From Candidatus Gastranaerophilales bacterium (GTDB taxonomy: Bacteria; Cyanobacteriota; Vampirovibrionia; Gastranaerophilales; Gastranaerophilaceae), in NCBI GenBank assembly GCA_944324835.1, contig CALUXV010000008.1:1-51002 (forward strand): a stretch of 51,002 nt of DNA. Reading direction: 5' to 3'. The first letter of the stretch is position 1, and each line of letters begins with the position of its first letter. Made by a program: the position numbers and the translations under genes. Positions 1 through 7,527 of this stretch are shown one piece after another. The notes beneath the pieces were generated by a model. It did not search any database, was not told the DNA's origin, and was given only the letters and a program-made list of their open reading frames with translations.

Positions 1-58
1 TATCAACTTTATTGGCAAACGACTTAAAATTGTCTATCTCCAGTTGTTTTATATACAT
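1..58 (-). CDS. smc: SMC chromosome-segregation ATPase, N-terminal fragment cut by window edge
   Basis: Only the first 19 codons are inside the window and the gene continues off the left edge. The visible protein begins MYIKQLEIDNFKSFANK, the typical start of SMC ATPases (a first beta strand followed by the FKSF motif that precedes the Walker A loop). The ATG at 58-56 has AGGGA five bases upstream, which supports the start. SMC proteins form the condensin ring that compacts and segregates the chromosome. The identification rests on a short stretch, but this N terminus is very characteristic. Confidence 0.8.
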   Translation of the reverse strand, partial: MYIKQLEIDNFKSFANKVD

Positions 59-145
59 ATAATTCCCTGTTGAGAAACTCTACTCCCAAATCTATCAACT
101 ACATATTAATTACACACTAAATCAACAGGCATGTCAAATTGTTAA

Positions 146-189
146 GGGGTAAATGTATTTGGTTAGAATTGTGCTTACACATTTAAAGT
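146..189 (-). repeat. Dispersed 46-base repeat, inverted third copy
   Basis: Read on the minus strand this starts ACTTTAAATGTGTAAG and ends ATTTACCCC, matching both ends of the two direct copies at 41223-41268 and 41275-41320 (ACTTTTAATGTGTAAG to TTTACCCC), with a similar length and a more divergent middle. Confidence 0.6.
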
Positions 190-239
190 TAAGAGGGAGG
201 GTAAATGTAAGGGGTAAATATAAGGGAGGGATATTAGTA

Positions 240-259
240 TGGTAGACTTTAGTCTACCA
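240..259. repeat. REP-like palindrome TGGTAGACT-TT-AGTCTACCA
   Basis: Perfect palindrome with 9-base arms and a 2-base centre. A related copy with AA at the centre lies at 1275-1292 and a half copy at 439-449, so copies bracket the two transposase genes. Confidence 0.75.
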
Positions 260-270
260 CTAGTATTAAA

Positions 271-303
271 ATTTAACGTTGATAAATTCCCGAAACGAAT
301 TCT
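271..303 (+). repeat. Dispersed ~31-base repeat, copy 1
   Basis: Sequence of the type TTTAACGTTGATAAATTC followed by CCGAAACGAATTC. A second copy in the same orientation at 23819-23850 differs at only a few positions. Both lie in non-coding, palindrome-rich DNA. Confidence 0.55.
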
Positions 304-469
304 GGATAACAGAAACAATTCACGATTCATTACTTAATAAAACCTACACCTCACCCTGTTTTCTCTTTAATGAGAGGGTTAATATTAAAATCGTGGTAAC
401 AGTAGATATTTTGCTTTATTAAGTAGTATGGTAGTATTGGTAGACTAAACCCTGCCTGTTATTTTACGG

Positions 470-1000
470 CTATTCAAAATCTAAATCTTTAATATTTTTA
501 ATGTCTTTTGTGTTTCCCCAGTCATTTTCATACAAGCCTTGTTTTACAAATTTATGAAAAGATGAATACTGCCAGTCACATATATTATTCACGAGTCCAT
601 GTTTAACTGGGTTGTAGTGAATGTAATCAATCTGGTTGTTTAATTCTTCTTCTGATGTAATTGTATGTTCAAAAAATCTTCTCTGAAATATCCCCTTTTC
701 TCCTTTATTAACATAACCGTAGGTTGGGGTTTCTACCCCAACATTATAATTTTTAGAAAAATAGTATTTGATTGATGTGATAATTTTAGGATATTCTTCA
801 ATATTTTTAGGGTTTAGTATTACATGTATATGGTCTGGCAAAACACAAATTGCAATAATTTCAAAACTAAAGAATTGTTTTGCATTTTTAAATGCGTGTC
901 TCAGTAATTCAATATTATCAATAAATATATTTTTTCTATTATATGAAACAATAATTAAATGCAGAAAACTGTTCTGAATAAATACACGCCTGTAATTCAT
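470..1000 (-). CDS. REP-associated tyrosine transposase (RAYT, Y1_Tnp family)
   Basis: A 176-residue Y1/IS200-like transposase of the RAYT group, which nicks single-stranded DNA at REP palindromes. The N terminus (NYRRVFIQNSFLHLIIVSYNR) and the HUH metal motif DHIHVI at about residues 57-62 are intact. The catalytic-tyrosine region is represented by NNQIDYIHYNPVKHGLV. An unusual stretch, NVGVETPTYG near residues 87-96, is encoded by a perfect REP-like palindrome (723-742) lying in frame, so the protein carries a translated copy of what is probably its own target. No Shine-Dalgarno sequence is seen. A truncated relative lies immediately upstream. RAYTs are usually single-copy domesticated genes, and this one appears complete. 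Confidence 0.85.
   Translation of the reverse strand: MNYRRVFIQNSFLHLIIVSYNRKNIFIDNIELLRHAFKNAKQFFSFEIIAICVLPDHIHVILNPKNIEEYPKIITSIKYYFSKNYNVGVETPTYGYVNKGEKGIFQRRFFEHTITSEEELNNQIDYIHYNPVKHGLVNNICDWQYSSFHKFVKQGLYENDWGNTKDIKNIKDLDFE
723..742. repeat. REP-like palindrome inside the transposase gene
   Basis: Arms GTTGGGGT and ACCCCAAC around TTCT, a perfect 8-base stem. The same element is at 1027-1046 in the opposite orientation and a half copy is at about 1336-1351. It is flanked by CCTAC, also shared by the copies. Here it is translated in frame. Confidence 0.85.
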
Positions 1001-1012
1001 TTTTCAATTTTA

Positions 1013-1255
1013 TTACAAATATTTTTGTTGGGGTAGAAACCCCAACCTACAAGCTTCTGCTTTATTTACTTGAATTAACAAATGTATATGATCTTCTAAC
1101 ACGACTTCAGCAATTATTTTATAATTATAATTGTGATTTATTAATGATTTTCTTAGTTTATCAATATTTTCAAGTAAATATGGGAATCTATTATATGTAA
1201 CTATTGTTACAAATACAACGTTATTATTTTGATAATATCTTTTAAAATTTGACAT
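1013..1255 (-). pseudogene. Truncated RAYT transposase, broken by a REP-like element
   Basis: The first ~65 residues are a RAYT N-terminal half with the metal motif DHIHLLI, related to the intact gene just downstream. After IQVNKAEA the reading frame runs straight into the REP-like palindrome (1027-1046), giving an unrelated tail (CRLGFLPQQKYL) and a stop. The half with the catalytic tyrosine is missing. It is therefore a remnant about 80 residues long, against ~170 for a complete family member. The simplest reading is insertion of, or deletion at, the palindrome that the family itself targets. Confidence 0.8.
1027..1046. repeat. REP-like palindrome at the breakpoint of the truncated RAYT
   Basis: Same 8-base arms as 723-742 with the loop reversed (AGAA). 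It is followed by CTACAAGCT, which is also found next to the half copy at 1336-1351. Confidence 0.85.
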
Positions 1256-1274
1256 ATTTGTATCATAAAGTATT

Positions 1275-1292
1275 GGTAGACTAAAGTCTACC
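1275..1292. repeat. REP-like palindrome GGTAGACT-AA-AGTCTACC
   Basis: Perfect 8-base arms; second member of the pair that brackets the RAYT zone (the other is at 240-259). It is preceded by TATT, as is the half copy at 439-449. Confidence 0.7.
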
Positions 1293-1318
1293 CTACCTAC
1301 TGATTGATTACGTTTTTA

Positions 1319-1351
1319 GGGGGACAATTCAAGAACCCCCAACCTACAAGC
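1319..1351. repeat. Degenerate REP-like element
   Basis: A GGGGG to CCCCC hairpin (1319-1323 with 1336-1340) followed by AACCTACAAGCT, which matches the right flank of the palindrome at 1027-1046. It is probably a decayed copy of the same element. Confidence 0.5.
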
Positions 1352-1353
1352 TA

Positions 1354-1387
1354 AAATGCTACCCTAGTCTAACATAAGGTAGCATTT
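1354..1387 (-). terminator. Possible terminator after the coiled-coil gene
   Basis: AAATGCTACC (1354-1363) pairs with GGTAGCATTT (1378-1387) around a 14-base loop. On the minus strand it lies about 30 bases after the stop of the 1416-2783 gene and ends in a short TTTT. The stem is good but the U tract is weak. Confidence 0.5.
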
Positions 1388-1415
1388 GTTTTCTCTTTAT
1401 TAATATTAGTTCAAA

Positions 1416-2783
1416 TTACTGAGTTTCTGGCTTAGGTTTGCCATCTTCCTGAATACCAAATTCTTCCATTGCATCTTTAATTGTTTTATCCGGATTTGCC
1501 ATAAAATATGCTGTAATTTTATTACTTAATGAATTAAGAGCTCTAGTTGCAGTTTCATCAGAACTAAATCGTTCAATTAAACTTTGTGTTTTTTGTTCTG
1601 CAGCTTCTTGGCGTTCTGCCTTTTGTATGGTTCTTTGAGAGAACTGACCCGGATCTGCTCCGAGAGTTTCTAATCTATCACCTGCTGCATTTTTCTGTTC
1701 ATGAGCTTGTTTCATTAATTGATACTCAGCACGCTCTGATTTATTAAATATACCTTTGGTTTTTTGCCAGGTTCTGGACAACCAGTTGCCATCTTTTTTA
1801 TCAGCAGCAGTATAGTCAGCACCTGCATCACTGATTTGTTGATTTCTCTTACCGTTAGCAACAACACTATCTGTTACCATTTTATCGTATACAGCTTGAG
1901 CGCCGGCACGTTCTTGTTCTAATTGTGCTCGCTTTGCGTAAAGAGTCTCAAGAGATTTTTTATTAGTGTTCATTGTTGCTTTCATTTCAGCTAATTCAGC
2001 TTTTTCTGATTCTATTTTATCTAATTTTGCATCAACTGATTTTTGCCAATCTAATTTCTCTGTTGTCATGTCTTCCTTTACAGTTACGTTGAGACCTATC
2101 ATCGCTTTTTTAGCTTCTTCAAATTGTTGTTGCGCTTTTGCTTCTTCTTCTTTTGCTGTAGCCAATTTTCTGTTTGCAGCATCTAATTCTTTTTGTTTTG
2201 TTTCTTTTGCAGTCTTAACTTCTTCTTCTGTTCCGCAAGACTCATCAATAGAATTTAACTCCTGTTGTAAAGCATCTCGTTGAGTCGTTGCGTTAGCAAC
2301 ATTAGTATTAGCAGTACCTAGATTTGTTTTAGCCGTTTCATATTTTTTACTTGCCTGTATATATTTATCTACTGTTTCTTTGTTTACAGGAGTTCCATCA
2401 CTTGTTGTTATTTTATTATTTACTTCTGCTTCTAAGTCTTTTATACTTTGTTCTTTAGCATCAATTTGAGCTTGTGATGTGCATTCACTCTCTAAATAAC
2501 TTATTTGTCCATTAACTTCTGCCAGTTGAATATCAATATTTTGAAGAGCTGCTTGTGCCGTTTGTTCTGCTGTTTGTAGAGGGGTAGCACCTGTTTTGTC
2601 ACCGCCATCAGCTGCTTTTCTACTTACAAGTCCAGCAATGAGCAGCCCACCGATACCTGTAGCCAAATTAATCCCGGCACTTAACATCTCATTCTTAGTA
2701 GAACTTGTTGAAGATGTTTGGTAGGTATTCAGTCCAATTAGATTAATTTCTCCAAGTTGACCAAATTTTGACGGTGTAACCAT
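1416..2783 (-). CDS. Coiled-coil protein of unknown function
   Basis: 455 residues not assigned to a named family. Residues ~1-60 contain a Ser/Thr-rich stretch and a short glycine-rich hydrophobic segment (GINLATGIGGLLIAGLV, about 38-54). The rest is almost entirely charged alpha-helix rich in Ala, Glu, Lys and Gln with heptad-like spacing, which indicates a long coiled coil, interrupted near 330-350 by a Trp-containing linker (KKDGNWLSRTWQKTKG). There is no classical signal peptide. The ATG has a good GGAGAG ribosome site. It is transcribed from a distinctive two-part promoter (2873-2936) shared with two other unknown genes and three candidate small RNAs in the window, so it probably belongs to one regulon with them. 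A structural or filament-like role is possible but unproven. Confidence 0.7.
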   Translation of the reverse strand: MVTPSKFGQLGEINLIGLNTYQTSSTSSTKNEMLSAGINLATGIGGLLIAGLVSRKAADGGDKTGATPLQTAEQTAQAALQNIDIQLAEVNGQISYLESECTSQAQIDAKEQSIKDLEAEVNNKITTSDGTPVNKETVDKYIQASKKYETAKTNLGTANTNVANATTQRDALQQELNSIDESCGTEEEVKTAKETKQKELDAANRKLATAKEEEAKAQQQFEEAKKAMIGLNVTVKEDMTTEKLDWQKSVDAKLDKIESEKAELAEMKATMNTNKKSLETLYAKRAQLEQERAGAQAVYDKMVTDSVVANGKRNQQISDAGADYTAADKKDGNWLSRTWQKTKGIFNKSERAEYQLMKQAHEQKNAAGDRLETLGADPGQFSQRTIQKAERQEAAEQKTQSLIERFSSDETATRALNSLSNKITAYFMANPDKTIKDAMEEFGIQEDGKPKPETQ

Positions 2784-2872
2784 TTTGCTCTCCGAAATTA
2801 ATTTTAGATAGTTTAATGTGAAACTCGACCAATTCTCACATTTTTACATGATATATGTTATTTGCTCTATCT

Positions 2873-2936
2873 CTTACAAACTAATAAAGTATTTCTAAAT
2901 ATCTAAATTTCAGGGATTACTTATTTTGTTACAAAA
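2873..2936 (-). promoter_or_regulatory. Two-part promoter signature (box N32 core) upstream of the coiled-coil gene
   Basis: On the minus strand TTTTGTAACAA (2936-2926) is followed after exactly 32 bases by AATACTTTATTAG...TTTGTAAG (2893-2873). The same pair with the same spacing occurs at 12754-12813, 28251-28313, 47909-47972 and 47988-48051. The leader to the ATG at 2783 is about 90 bases. Confidence 0.65.
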
Positions 2937-2968
2937 GTTCACATTCTTTAAAATTTTGTAAATATACC

Positions 2969-2997
2969 TGTTAAAAATAGCGCTTTTGTACTATAAT
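2969..2997 (+). promoter_or_regulatory. Sigma70-type promoter for prs
   Basis: A perfect -10 box TATAAT (2992-2997) lies 17 bases after TGTTAA (2969-2974). It gives a leader of about 30 bases to the prs ATG. Confidence 0.6.
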
Positions 2998-3033
2998 ATG
3001 CCAGTGGAATGTAATTGAAAGGGAATATTATAA

Positions 3034-4044
3034 ATGGTACTTGAAATGACTTACCCTGAACTTGCCAGAGCAGTTAATCCAACTCACGATATCAAACTTT
3101 TTGCCGGCAGATCCAATACCAAACTTGCACAAGAAATTGCAGATTATCTCGGTACTACTGTCGGACCTATGGTAATTAAGAATTTCGCAGACGGTGAAAT
3201 TTATGTTCAAGTTAAAGAAAGTGTCAGAGGTGATGATGTATTTATTGTTCAGCCTCTATGTAATCCTGTTAACGAAAATTTAATGGAACTTTTGATTATC
3301 ATTGATGCTTTCAAAAGAGCAAGTGCCAAAACAATAACAGCAGTCATTCCATACTACGGATATGCAAGACAAGATAGAAAAACTTCCGGCCGTGAAGCCA
3401 TTACAGCAAAACTTGTTGCAGATTTGTTAACAACAGCCGGAGCAAACAGAGTTCTTGCAATGGATTTACATACAGGTCAAATTCAAGGTTTCTTTAATAT
3501 ATTAGTTGACCATATATTTGCAACCCCTATACTTGTTGATTATATTAAAGAATTGAATATTCCAAGTGAAGAAATGGTTGTTGTATCTCCTGATACAGGC
3601 GGTGTACAACGCTCAAGGCATTTTGCAAAACAATTAGAATGCCCGCTTGCAATCATTGATAAAAGACGTGACAAACACAACGAAGCTATTGCTGCTCACG
3701 TAATAGGTGATGTTGAAGGCAAAATTTGTGTAATGTTTGATGATATTATTGATACTGCAGGTACTATTACCGAAGCTGCAAAACTTCTTAAAACCAAAGG
3801 TGCTAAGAAAATTTATATCGGCGCGGCACACGCTGTATTTTCTGGTCCTGCATTGGAAAGAATTGAAAATGCACCAATAGAAGAATGTATTGTTACAAAC
3901 ACAATACCTTGGGATGCTGATAAATTACCGGTTAAGGTTAAACAATTATCTGTTGCACCATTATTAGGTCAAGCAATTTCAAGAATCCACGATGATGAAT
4001 CAATTAGTTCTTTGTTTGGGTTCGAAAAAGAAATGAAAGTTTAA
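3034..4044 (+). CDS. prs: Ribose-phosphate pyrophosphokinase (PRPP synthase)
   Basis: Makes PRPP from ribose 5-phosphate and ATP in the cytosol, feeding purine, pyrimidine, NAD, His and Trp synthesis. The 336 residues are close to the usual ~315 with a short N-terminal extension. Visible hallmarks are the start of the first domain (DIKLFAGRSNTKLAQEIADYLG), FADGEIYVQVKESVRG, the ATP-binding region YYGYARQDRK with SGREAITAKLVADLL, the DLHTGQIQGFF helix, the catalytic loop DKRR and the PRPP-binding loop FDDIIDTAGT near residues 230-239. These are features of class I enzymes. The ATG at 3034 is preceded by AAAGGGA. The gene is alone on this strand and converges with the HAD phosphatase gene. Confidence 0.96.
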   Translation: MVLEMTYPELARAVNPTHDIKLFAGRSNTKLAQEIADYLGTTVGPMVIKNFADGEIYVQVKESVRGDDVFIVQPLCNPVNENLMELLIIIDAFKRASAKTITAVIPYYGYARQDRKTSGREAITAKLVADLLTTAGANRVLAMDLHTGQIQGFFNILVDHIFATPILVDYIKELNIPSEEMVVVSPDTGGVQRSRHFAKQLECPLAIIDKRRDKHNEAIAAHVIGDVEGKICVMFDDIIDTAGTITEAAKLLKTKGAKKIYIGAAHAVFSGPALERIENAPIEECIVTNTIPWDADKLPVKVKQLSVAPLLGQAISRIHDDESISSLFGFEKEMKV

Positions 4045-4088
4045 TCAAGTAATTAGTTACATTAAAAAAATTAATAGCTAATAACATT

Positions 4089-4736
4089 TTATAAATAATT
4101 AAGCAATTCAAACGGTGTATCAATAATAATTGATGCTCCGTTTTCTTCTAAAAAATCTTTTGTTTTATATCCCCAGCTTACACTAATACAATCCATGCCG
4201 GCATTTTTTGCGGTTTGGATATCAACTTCAGAATCTCCTATAAATACTGATTTTTCAGCAGTAGAATTTAATTCATCAAGAGCAATATATACAGTATCCG
4301 GAGCGGGTTTCTTCTTTGTATCTTTTTCTTGTCCAATAGCAACATCAATAAGTGTTTTAAAATACTTTTTGCAGAGTGGTTTTACTGCAGCATCAAATTT
4401 ATTGGAGACAACTGCAAGTTTGTAGCCTTTTGTTTTCAATGTTGCAAGTGTTTCCAGTATATGCGGGTATGGTTTTGTATTTACATCCATATGTTTGGCA
4501 TAATGTTCTTTAAAGATACTGAGACACACTTCAAAATTAGGATTATTTTTCCCGTCAGGAAGTGAGCGTTCGATTAGTTTTTCGACTCCGTTGCCGACAT
4601 TATTTCTGACCATTTCAAGTGTTTGTTTCGGGTATTTGAAACCGTATAGAGCATAATTCACACTAACTTTTAAATCCTCTAAGGAATTTAAAAGTGTTCC
4701 GTCTAAATCAAAAATAATTGTATCTTTTTTATTCAT
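4089..4736 (-). CDS. gph: HAD-superfamily phosphatase, phosphoglycolate phosphatase-like
   Basis: A 215-residue HAD hydrolase of the Gph/PGP type. Motif I FDLDGTLLNS (residues 9-18) has the nucleophile and acid/base Asp pair; motif II is AVVSNK; motif III Lys lies in KKPAPDT; motif IV is GDSEVDIQTAKNAG. The alpha-helical cap sits between motifs I and II. Enzymes of this group dephosphorylate 2-phosphoglycolate or small sugar phosphates, but exact substrates cannot be read from sequence. The gene starts five bases after the stop of the upstream gene without a clear ribosome site, so it is probably translationally coupled in the leftward 4089-7454 run. The specific gph assignment is less certain than the family. 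Confidence 0.8.
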   Translation of the reverse strand: MNKKDTIIFDLDGTLLNSLEDLKVSVNYALYGFKYPKQTLEMVRNNVGNGVEKLIERSLPDGKNNPNFEVCLSIFKEHYAKHMDVNTKPYPHILETLATLKTKGYKLAVVSNKFDAAVKPLCKKYFKTLIDVAIGQEKDTKKKPAPDTVYIALDELNSTAEKSVFIGDSEVDIQTAKNAGMDCISVSWGYKTKDFLEENGASIIIDTPFELLNYL

Positions 4737-4741
4737 TCTGA

Positions 4742-5524
4742 TTAATCCATTCTAACTAATGATGTAAATATTTGATATCCGTTATCTTTATCAATTTCAA
4801 TTATTTTATAGCATTTTTGAGTTAGAGAAGGTGTTACTATATAATAAATTCCATTTAAAGAAACTTCGTCATTTTTATTGAAATGCCCTGATACAACAGA
4901 GATTACATTGTCATATTTATTTATCATTTTTAAATATGCAAGTGCGTTTGATGTATAAAGCAAATCATTATTTGTTTTATTAGCAAGTGGAAAGTGTTGT
5001 AAAATAACAATTTTATTTTTTGGATACTGTTTAATTTGGTTTTCTATCCATTCCATTGTTTTATAATTGAAATACCCATTTGGCATTGTAATAAAATCTT
5101 TTGCGCCATCAGCAACTATAAATACAATATTTCCTTGTTTAAAAGTATAATTTAATTCTTTCGGAGATTTACTGCCAAGATATCTGTGTAGTTTTTTTGC
5201 ATAAACTTCTTTTTCAAGATGTTTTGCCTTAGAAACATCTTTATCACCGACGACAACATAAAATGGTTTGTTAAGATTTTTTGCTGCCTTTGTAAAATCT
5301 TTTAACAAGCCAATATTAGCCGTCGCAGTGTTATCTCCTGTAAAGACAACAAAATCTATATCTTTCATTTCATTAATATCGTTTATTGCCTTTTCAAGAA
5401 TATCTGCTGATTCTGCTTTGCCGTATAAAACATCTGTTATCTGTACAAATTTAACATTTTTAGCATATGCTGCATTACATAAAAGAGTAATTATAAATGT
5501 TAGTGTTAAAAATAATTTTTTCAT
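4742..5524 (-). CDS. Secreted metallophosphoesterase-fold protein with degraded metal site
   Basis: About 260 residues with a signal peptide (MKKLFLTLTFIITLLCNAAYA) followed by a calcineurin-like phosphoesterase fold. The expected motifs are recognisable but altered: D-x-H is TDVLYG, GDx2N is TGDN, GNH(D/E) is GDKD, the middle His remains in LQHFP, and GHxH is GHFN. Several metal-ligand histidines are therefore missing, and catalysis by the usual two-metal mechanism is doubtful. I place the start at the second possible ATG (5524): the first one overlaps the AAAAGG ribosome site itself, whereas the second has it at normal distance and leads directly into the signal peptide. It follows rph by four bases. 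Confidence 0.7.
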   Translation of the reverse strand: MKKLFLTLTFIITLLCNAAYAKNVKFVQITDVLYGKAESADILEKAINDINEMKDIDFVVFTGDNTATANIGLLKDFTKAAKNLNKPFYVVVGDKDVSKAKHLEKEVYAKKLHRYLGSKSPKELNYTFKQGNIVFIVADGAKDFITMPNGYFNYKTMEWIENQIKQYPKNKIVILQHFPLANKTNNDLLYTSNALAYLKMINKYDNVISVVSGHFNKNDEVSLNGIYYIVTPSLTQKCYKIIEIDKDNGYQIFTSLVRMD

Positions 5525-5528
5525 AATA

Positions 5529-6233
5529 TTATACCTTTTCATACATATCTATTATCTTATCAATTCCGGACTTTGCAATTTCAAAAATTTCCAGCATTTG
5601 AGATTTCTCATAAGGTTCTCCTTCTGCAGTTGTTTGAAAATCTACGATTTTCCCGCTTTTTGTCAGGATAACATTAGAATCGACTCTGGCATGTGAATCT
5701 TCTTCATAATCCAAATCAAGAAGAATTTCATCGTGGCATATGCCGGCAGAAATTGCAGCAATTGGTTCAATAATCGGGTTCTCGGTTAGTTTACCTTCTG
5801 CAATAAGTTTTTGTATAGCTTCTCTCATTGCAATAAATCCTCCGCAAATGCTTGCGGTTCTTGTTCCACCGTCTGCTTGAATAACATCTGCGTCAATTGT
5901 TATTGTGATTCCTGTCATTTTTTCTAAATTAACGCAGGCTCTTAAACTTCTGCCGATTAATCTTTGGATTTCGTGAGTTCTGCCTGATATTTTATTTCGT
6001 TCTCTTTGGCATCTTGTATTTGTTGATGCCGGTAAAAGAGAATATTCTGCAGTAACCCACCCTCTTTTATCGTCTTCTTCCATCCATTTCGGGCTTTTAT
6101 AATCAACAGAGGCTGTTGTTATAACTTTTGTATCACCAAACTCAACAAGTACTGAACCTAATGCGTGTTTAGTAAAATCTTTTGTAAATTTTATAGGTCT
6201 AAGTTCGTTATTCCCTCTGTTATCTTTTCTCAT
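5529..6233 (-). CDS. rph: Ribonuclease PH
   Basis: Phosphate-dependent 3'-5' exoribonuclease that trims the 3' ends of tRNA precursors, a ring-shaped hexamer. The 234 residues match the family length (~240). Seen: the N-terminal RxDNRGNNELRPIKF, the phosphate-binding region QRLIGRSLRACVNL, DADVIQADGGTRTASICGGFIAM, and DLDYEEDSHARVDSNVI near the C terminus. The start at 6233 is chosen because a clear AGAGGA precedes that ATG and because an upstream in-frame ATG would overlap the preceding gene. It sits inside a leftward run with a zinc-ribbon protein upstream and the phosphoesterase-like gene downstream. Confidence 0.95.
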   Translation of the reverse strand: MRKDNRGNNELRPIKFTKDFTKHALGSVLVEFGDTKVITTASVDYKSPKWMEEDDKRGWVTAEYSLLPASTNTRCQRERNKISGRTHEIQRLIGRSLRACVNLEKMTGITITIDADVIQADGGTRTASICGGFIAMREAIQKLIAEGKLTENPIIEPIAAISAGICHDEILLDLDYEEDSHARVDSNVILTKSGKIVDFQTTAEGEPYEKSQMLEIFEIAKSGIDKIIDMYEKV

Positions 6234-6252
6234 AATATCCTCTTTTCTTATT

Positions 6253-6483
6253 TTATTTTGAGCCTTTTGGTTCATAGTCCCACATATAAATTTGACCGCA
6301 ATAACGGCATACTGCGTGTTGATTCATAAACTGTAAATCAGGTATAAATGTATAGCCGTCAACAGATATTTCAATATCACCGTTTTTGTTGTATTTGTGC
6401 GTAAATTTTTTGCTGCCTTTATAATCTGCAGCAAACATAAGTTCAAATTTATCAATTGATTTACAGTTTTTACATATAAACAT
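6253..6483 (-). CDS. Small zinc-ribbon-like protein
   Basis: 76 residues with two CxxC knuckles, Cys4/Cys7 (CKNC) and Cys59/Cys62 (CRYC), which is the layout of a four-cysteine zinc ribbon with a long central insert. The middle is polar and predicted beta (GDIEISVDGYTFIPDL). There is no signal peptide. It lies tightly between the membrane protein (gap of 2 bases) and rph, so it is expressed with them. Its function is not recognised; nucleic-acid or protein binding is plausible for a zinc ribbon. Confidence 0.6.
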   Translation of the reverse strand: MFICKNCKSIDKFELMFAADYKGSKKFTHKYNKNGDIEISVDGYTFIPDLQFMNQHAVCRYCGQIYMWDYEPKGSK

Positions 6484-6485
6484 AG

Positions 6486-7454
6486 TTAATCTTTGTATCT
6501 GCTTTTTTTACGCTTTTTAACTTCCTGGTTTACTCTGTTCATAAACTTTTGATCTGCAATTTTTACAACATCATTATCATTGCAAAAGTTTTTGTACCAT
6601 AAACAAATGCATATTGTTCTTAGCGGTAATAACATTTGAATTACGATTTTGTATATTAATAGAGTTACAATAAGGCTTGCAATATTTGTCGGATTAACAG
6701 GAGAGTGATTTATCGCTGACAGCATTAAATTCAGGTTATATAATGAAGATGTTTGAATCCCTTCGGCTATAAACGATGTTAAAAATCCGTTTACTTTTAT
6801 TACATTCAAAAACGTATAAATAATTTGCGGAATTATACAGTAGGTCAGACCTCCGGCAAAAGTAATAAGCCAGAATAATTTCCAGAAATTTCCTTGTACG
6901 TATACAGTACTTTTTTTGAAACAATCTATCGGCGATAATTGTTCTTCAAATACAAATATCTGAAATACAAAGGTAAAATAGATAAGAAGTATTCCGCCAA
7001 TCAACCAGAATATAGGTATCCAGGTTAAAAACATGATACTTCCATAAAGAAACCATAAGCACAAATATTTGAACCAGCGTCTTGTAACAAGTTCATTATG
7101 TGCAGGAAAATCATAAACTCTATCAGATTTTAAAAGGTTTTCTGTCATAGAGTTTATTGAACTGTATGCAATTAAGTATTTCCAAAGTGAAGATAAATAA
7201 ACTATAAGGCCCGGAATTAATACAACGAATAAAATAAGATTTTTATAAAGCTGTGTATTAAGAACAGGATAGTTTACAATAAGTGCATCAAGGTTTTGGT
7301 TATAAAATATTATTGAATAAACGATAATTATTCCGCCTAAAACTCTGCCAAATACAGGATAAAACATGTATTGCAAAAATTTGTCGGCATTTGAAAAATA
7401 AAGCCCGATACCTTGTAAAAATATTTCAAAAAATGTTTTAATTTTTTTTGTCAC
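6486..7454 (-). CDS. Multi-pass membrane protein of unknown function
   Basis: 322 residues with about five or six hydrophobic segments (roughly 35-52, 70-92, 128-165, 192-215, 255-280) and a strongly basic tail (QEVKKRKKSRYKD), consistent with an inner-membrane protein with its C terminus in the cytoplasm. No catalytic motif is evident. It begins with GTG, preceded by AAGGA at good distance. It is the first gene of the leftward run to 4089 and is divergent from the PHP gene. I cannot assign a family with confidence. Confidence 0.6.
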   Translation of the reverse strand: MTKKIKTFFEIFLQGIGLYFSNADKFLQYMFYPVFGRVLGGIIIVYSIIFYNQNLDALIVNYPVLNTQLYKNLILFVVLIPGLIVYLSSLWKYLIAYSSINSMTENLLKSDRVYDFPAHNELVTRRWFKYLCLWFLYGSIMFLTWIPIFWLIGGILLIYFTFVFQIFVFEEQLSPIDCFKKSTVYVQGNFWKLFWLITFAGGLTYCIIPQIIYTFLNVIKVNGFLTSFIAEGIQTSSLYNLNLMLSAINHSPVNPTNIASLIVTLLIYKIVIQMLLPLRTICICLWYKNFCNDNDVVKIADQKFMNRVNQEVKKRKKSRYKD

Positions 7455-7527
7455 AATTATCCTTCTTATTATATAATAATAAAGCAGTATATTTTATACA
7501 ACCAATTATAAATAAAAGCAAACAAAT

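Larger units (their letters stand above)
59..469. other. Intergenic repeat-rich stretch between smc and the transposases
   Basis: No convincing coding region is seen. It holds a reverse copy of a 46-base repeat also found at 41223-41320 (here 146-189), extra GGGTAAAT units at 200-232, a perfect palindrome at 240-259, a 31-base repeat shared with 23819-23850 (here 271-303), a TACACCTCACC-containing hairpin at about 343-375 related to 48291-48325 on the other strand, and a half palindrome GGTAGACTAAA at 439-449. The make-up is that of a sink for small repeats. Confidence 0.6.

Noticed and set aside
768-977. Open frame opposite the RAYT gene
   Set aside because: Shadow of the real gene on the other strand.
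1258-1274. Core-like AATACTTTATGATACAA upstream of the truncated RAYT
   Set aside because: No proper box lies 32 bases upstream (only a degenerate GTAAT string) and the core diverges after ten bases.
4045-4088. Terminator between prs and the phosphatase gene
   Set aside because: Only A/T-rich DNA with poor pairing; no convincing stem.
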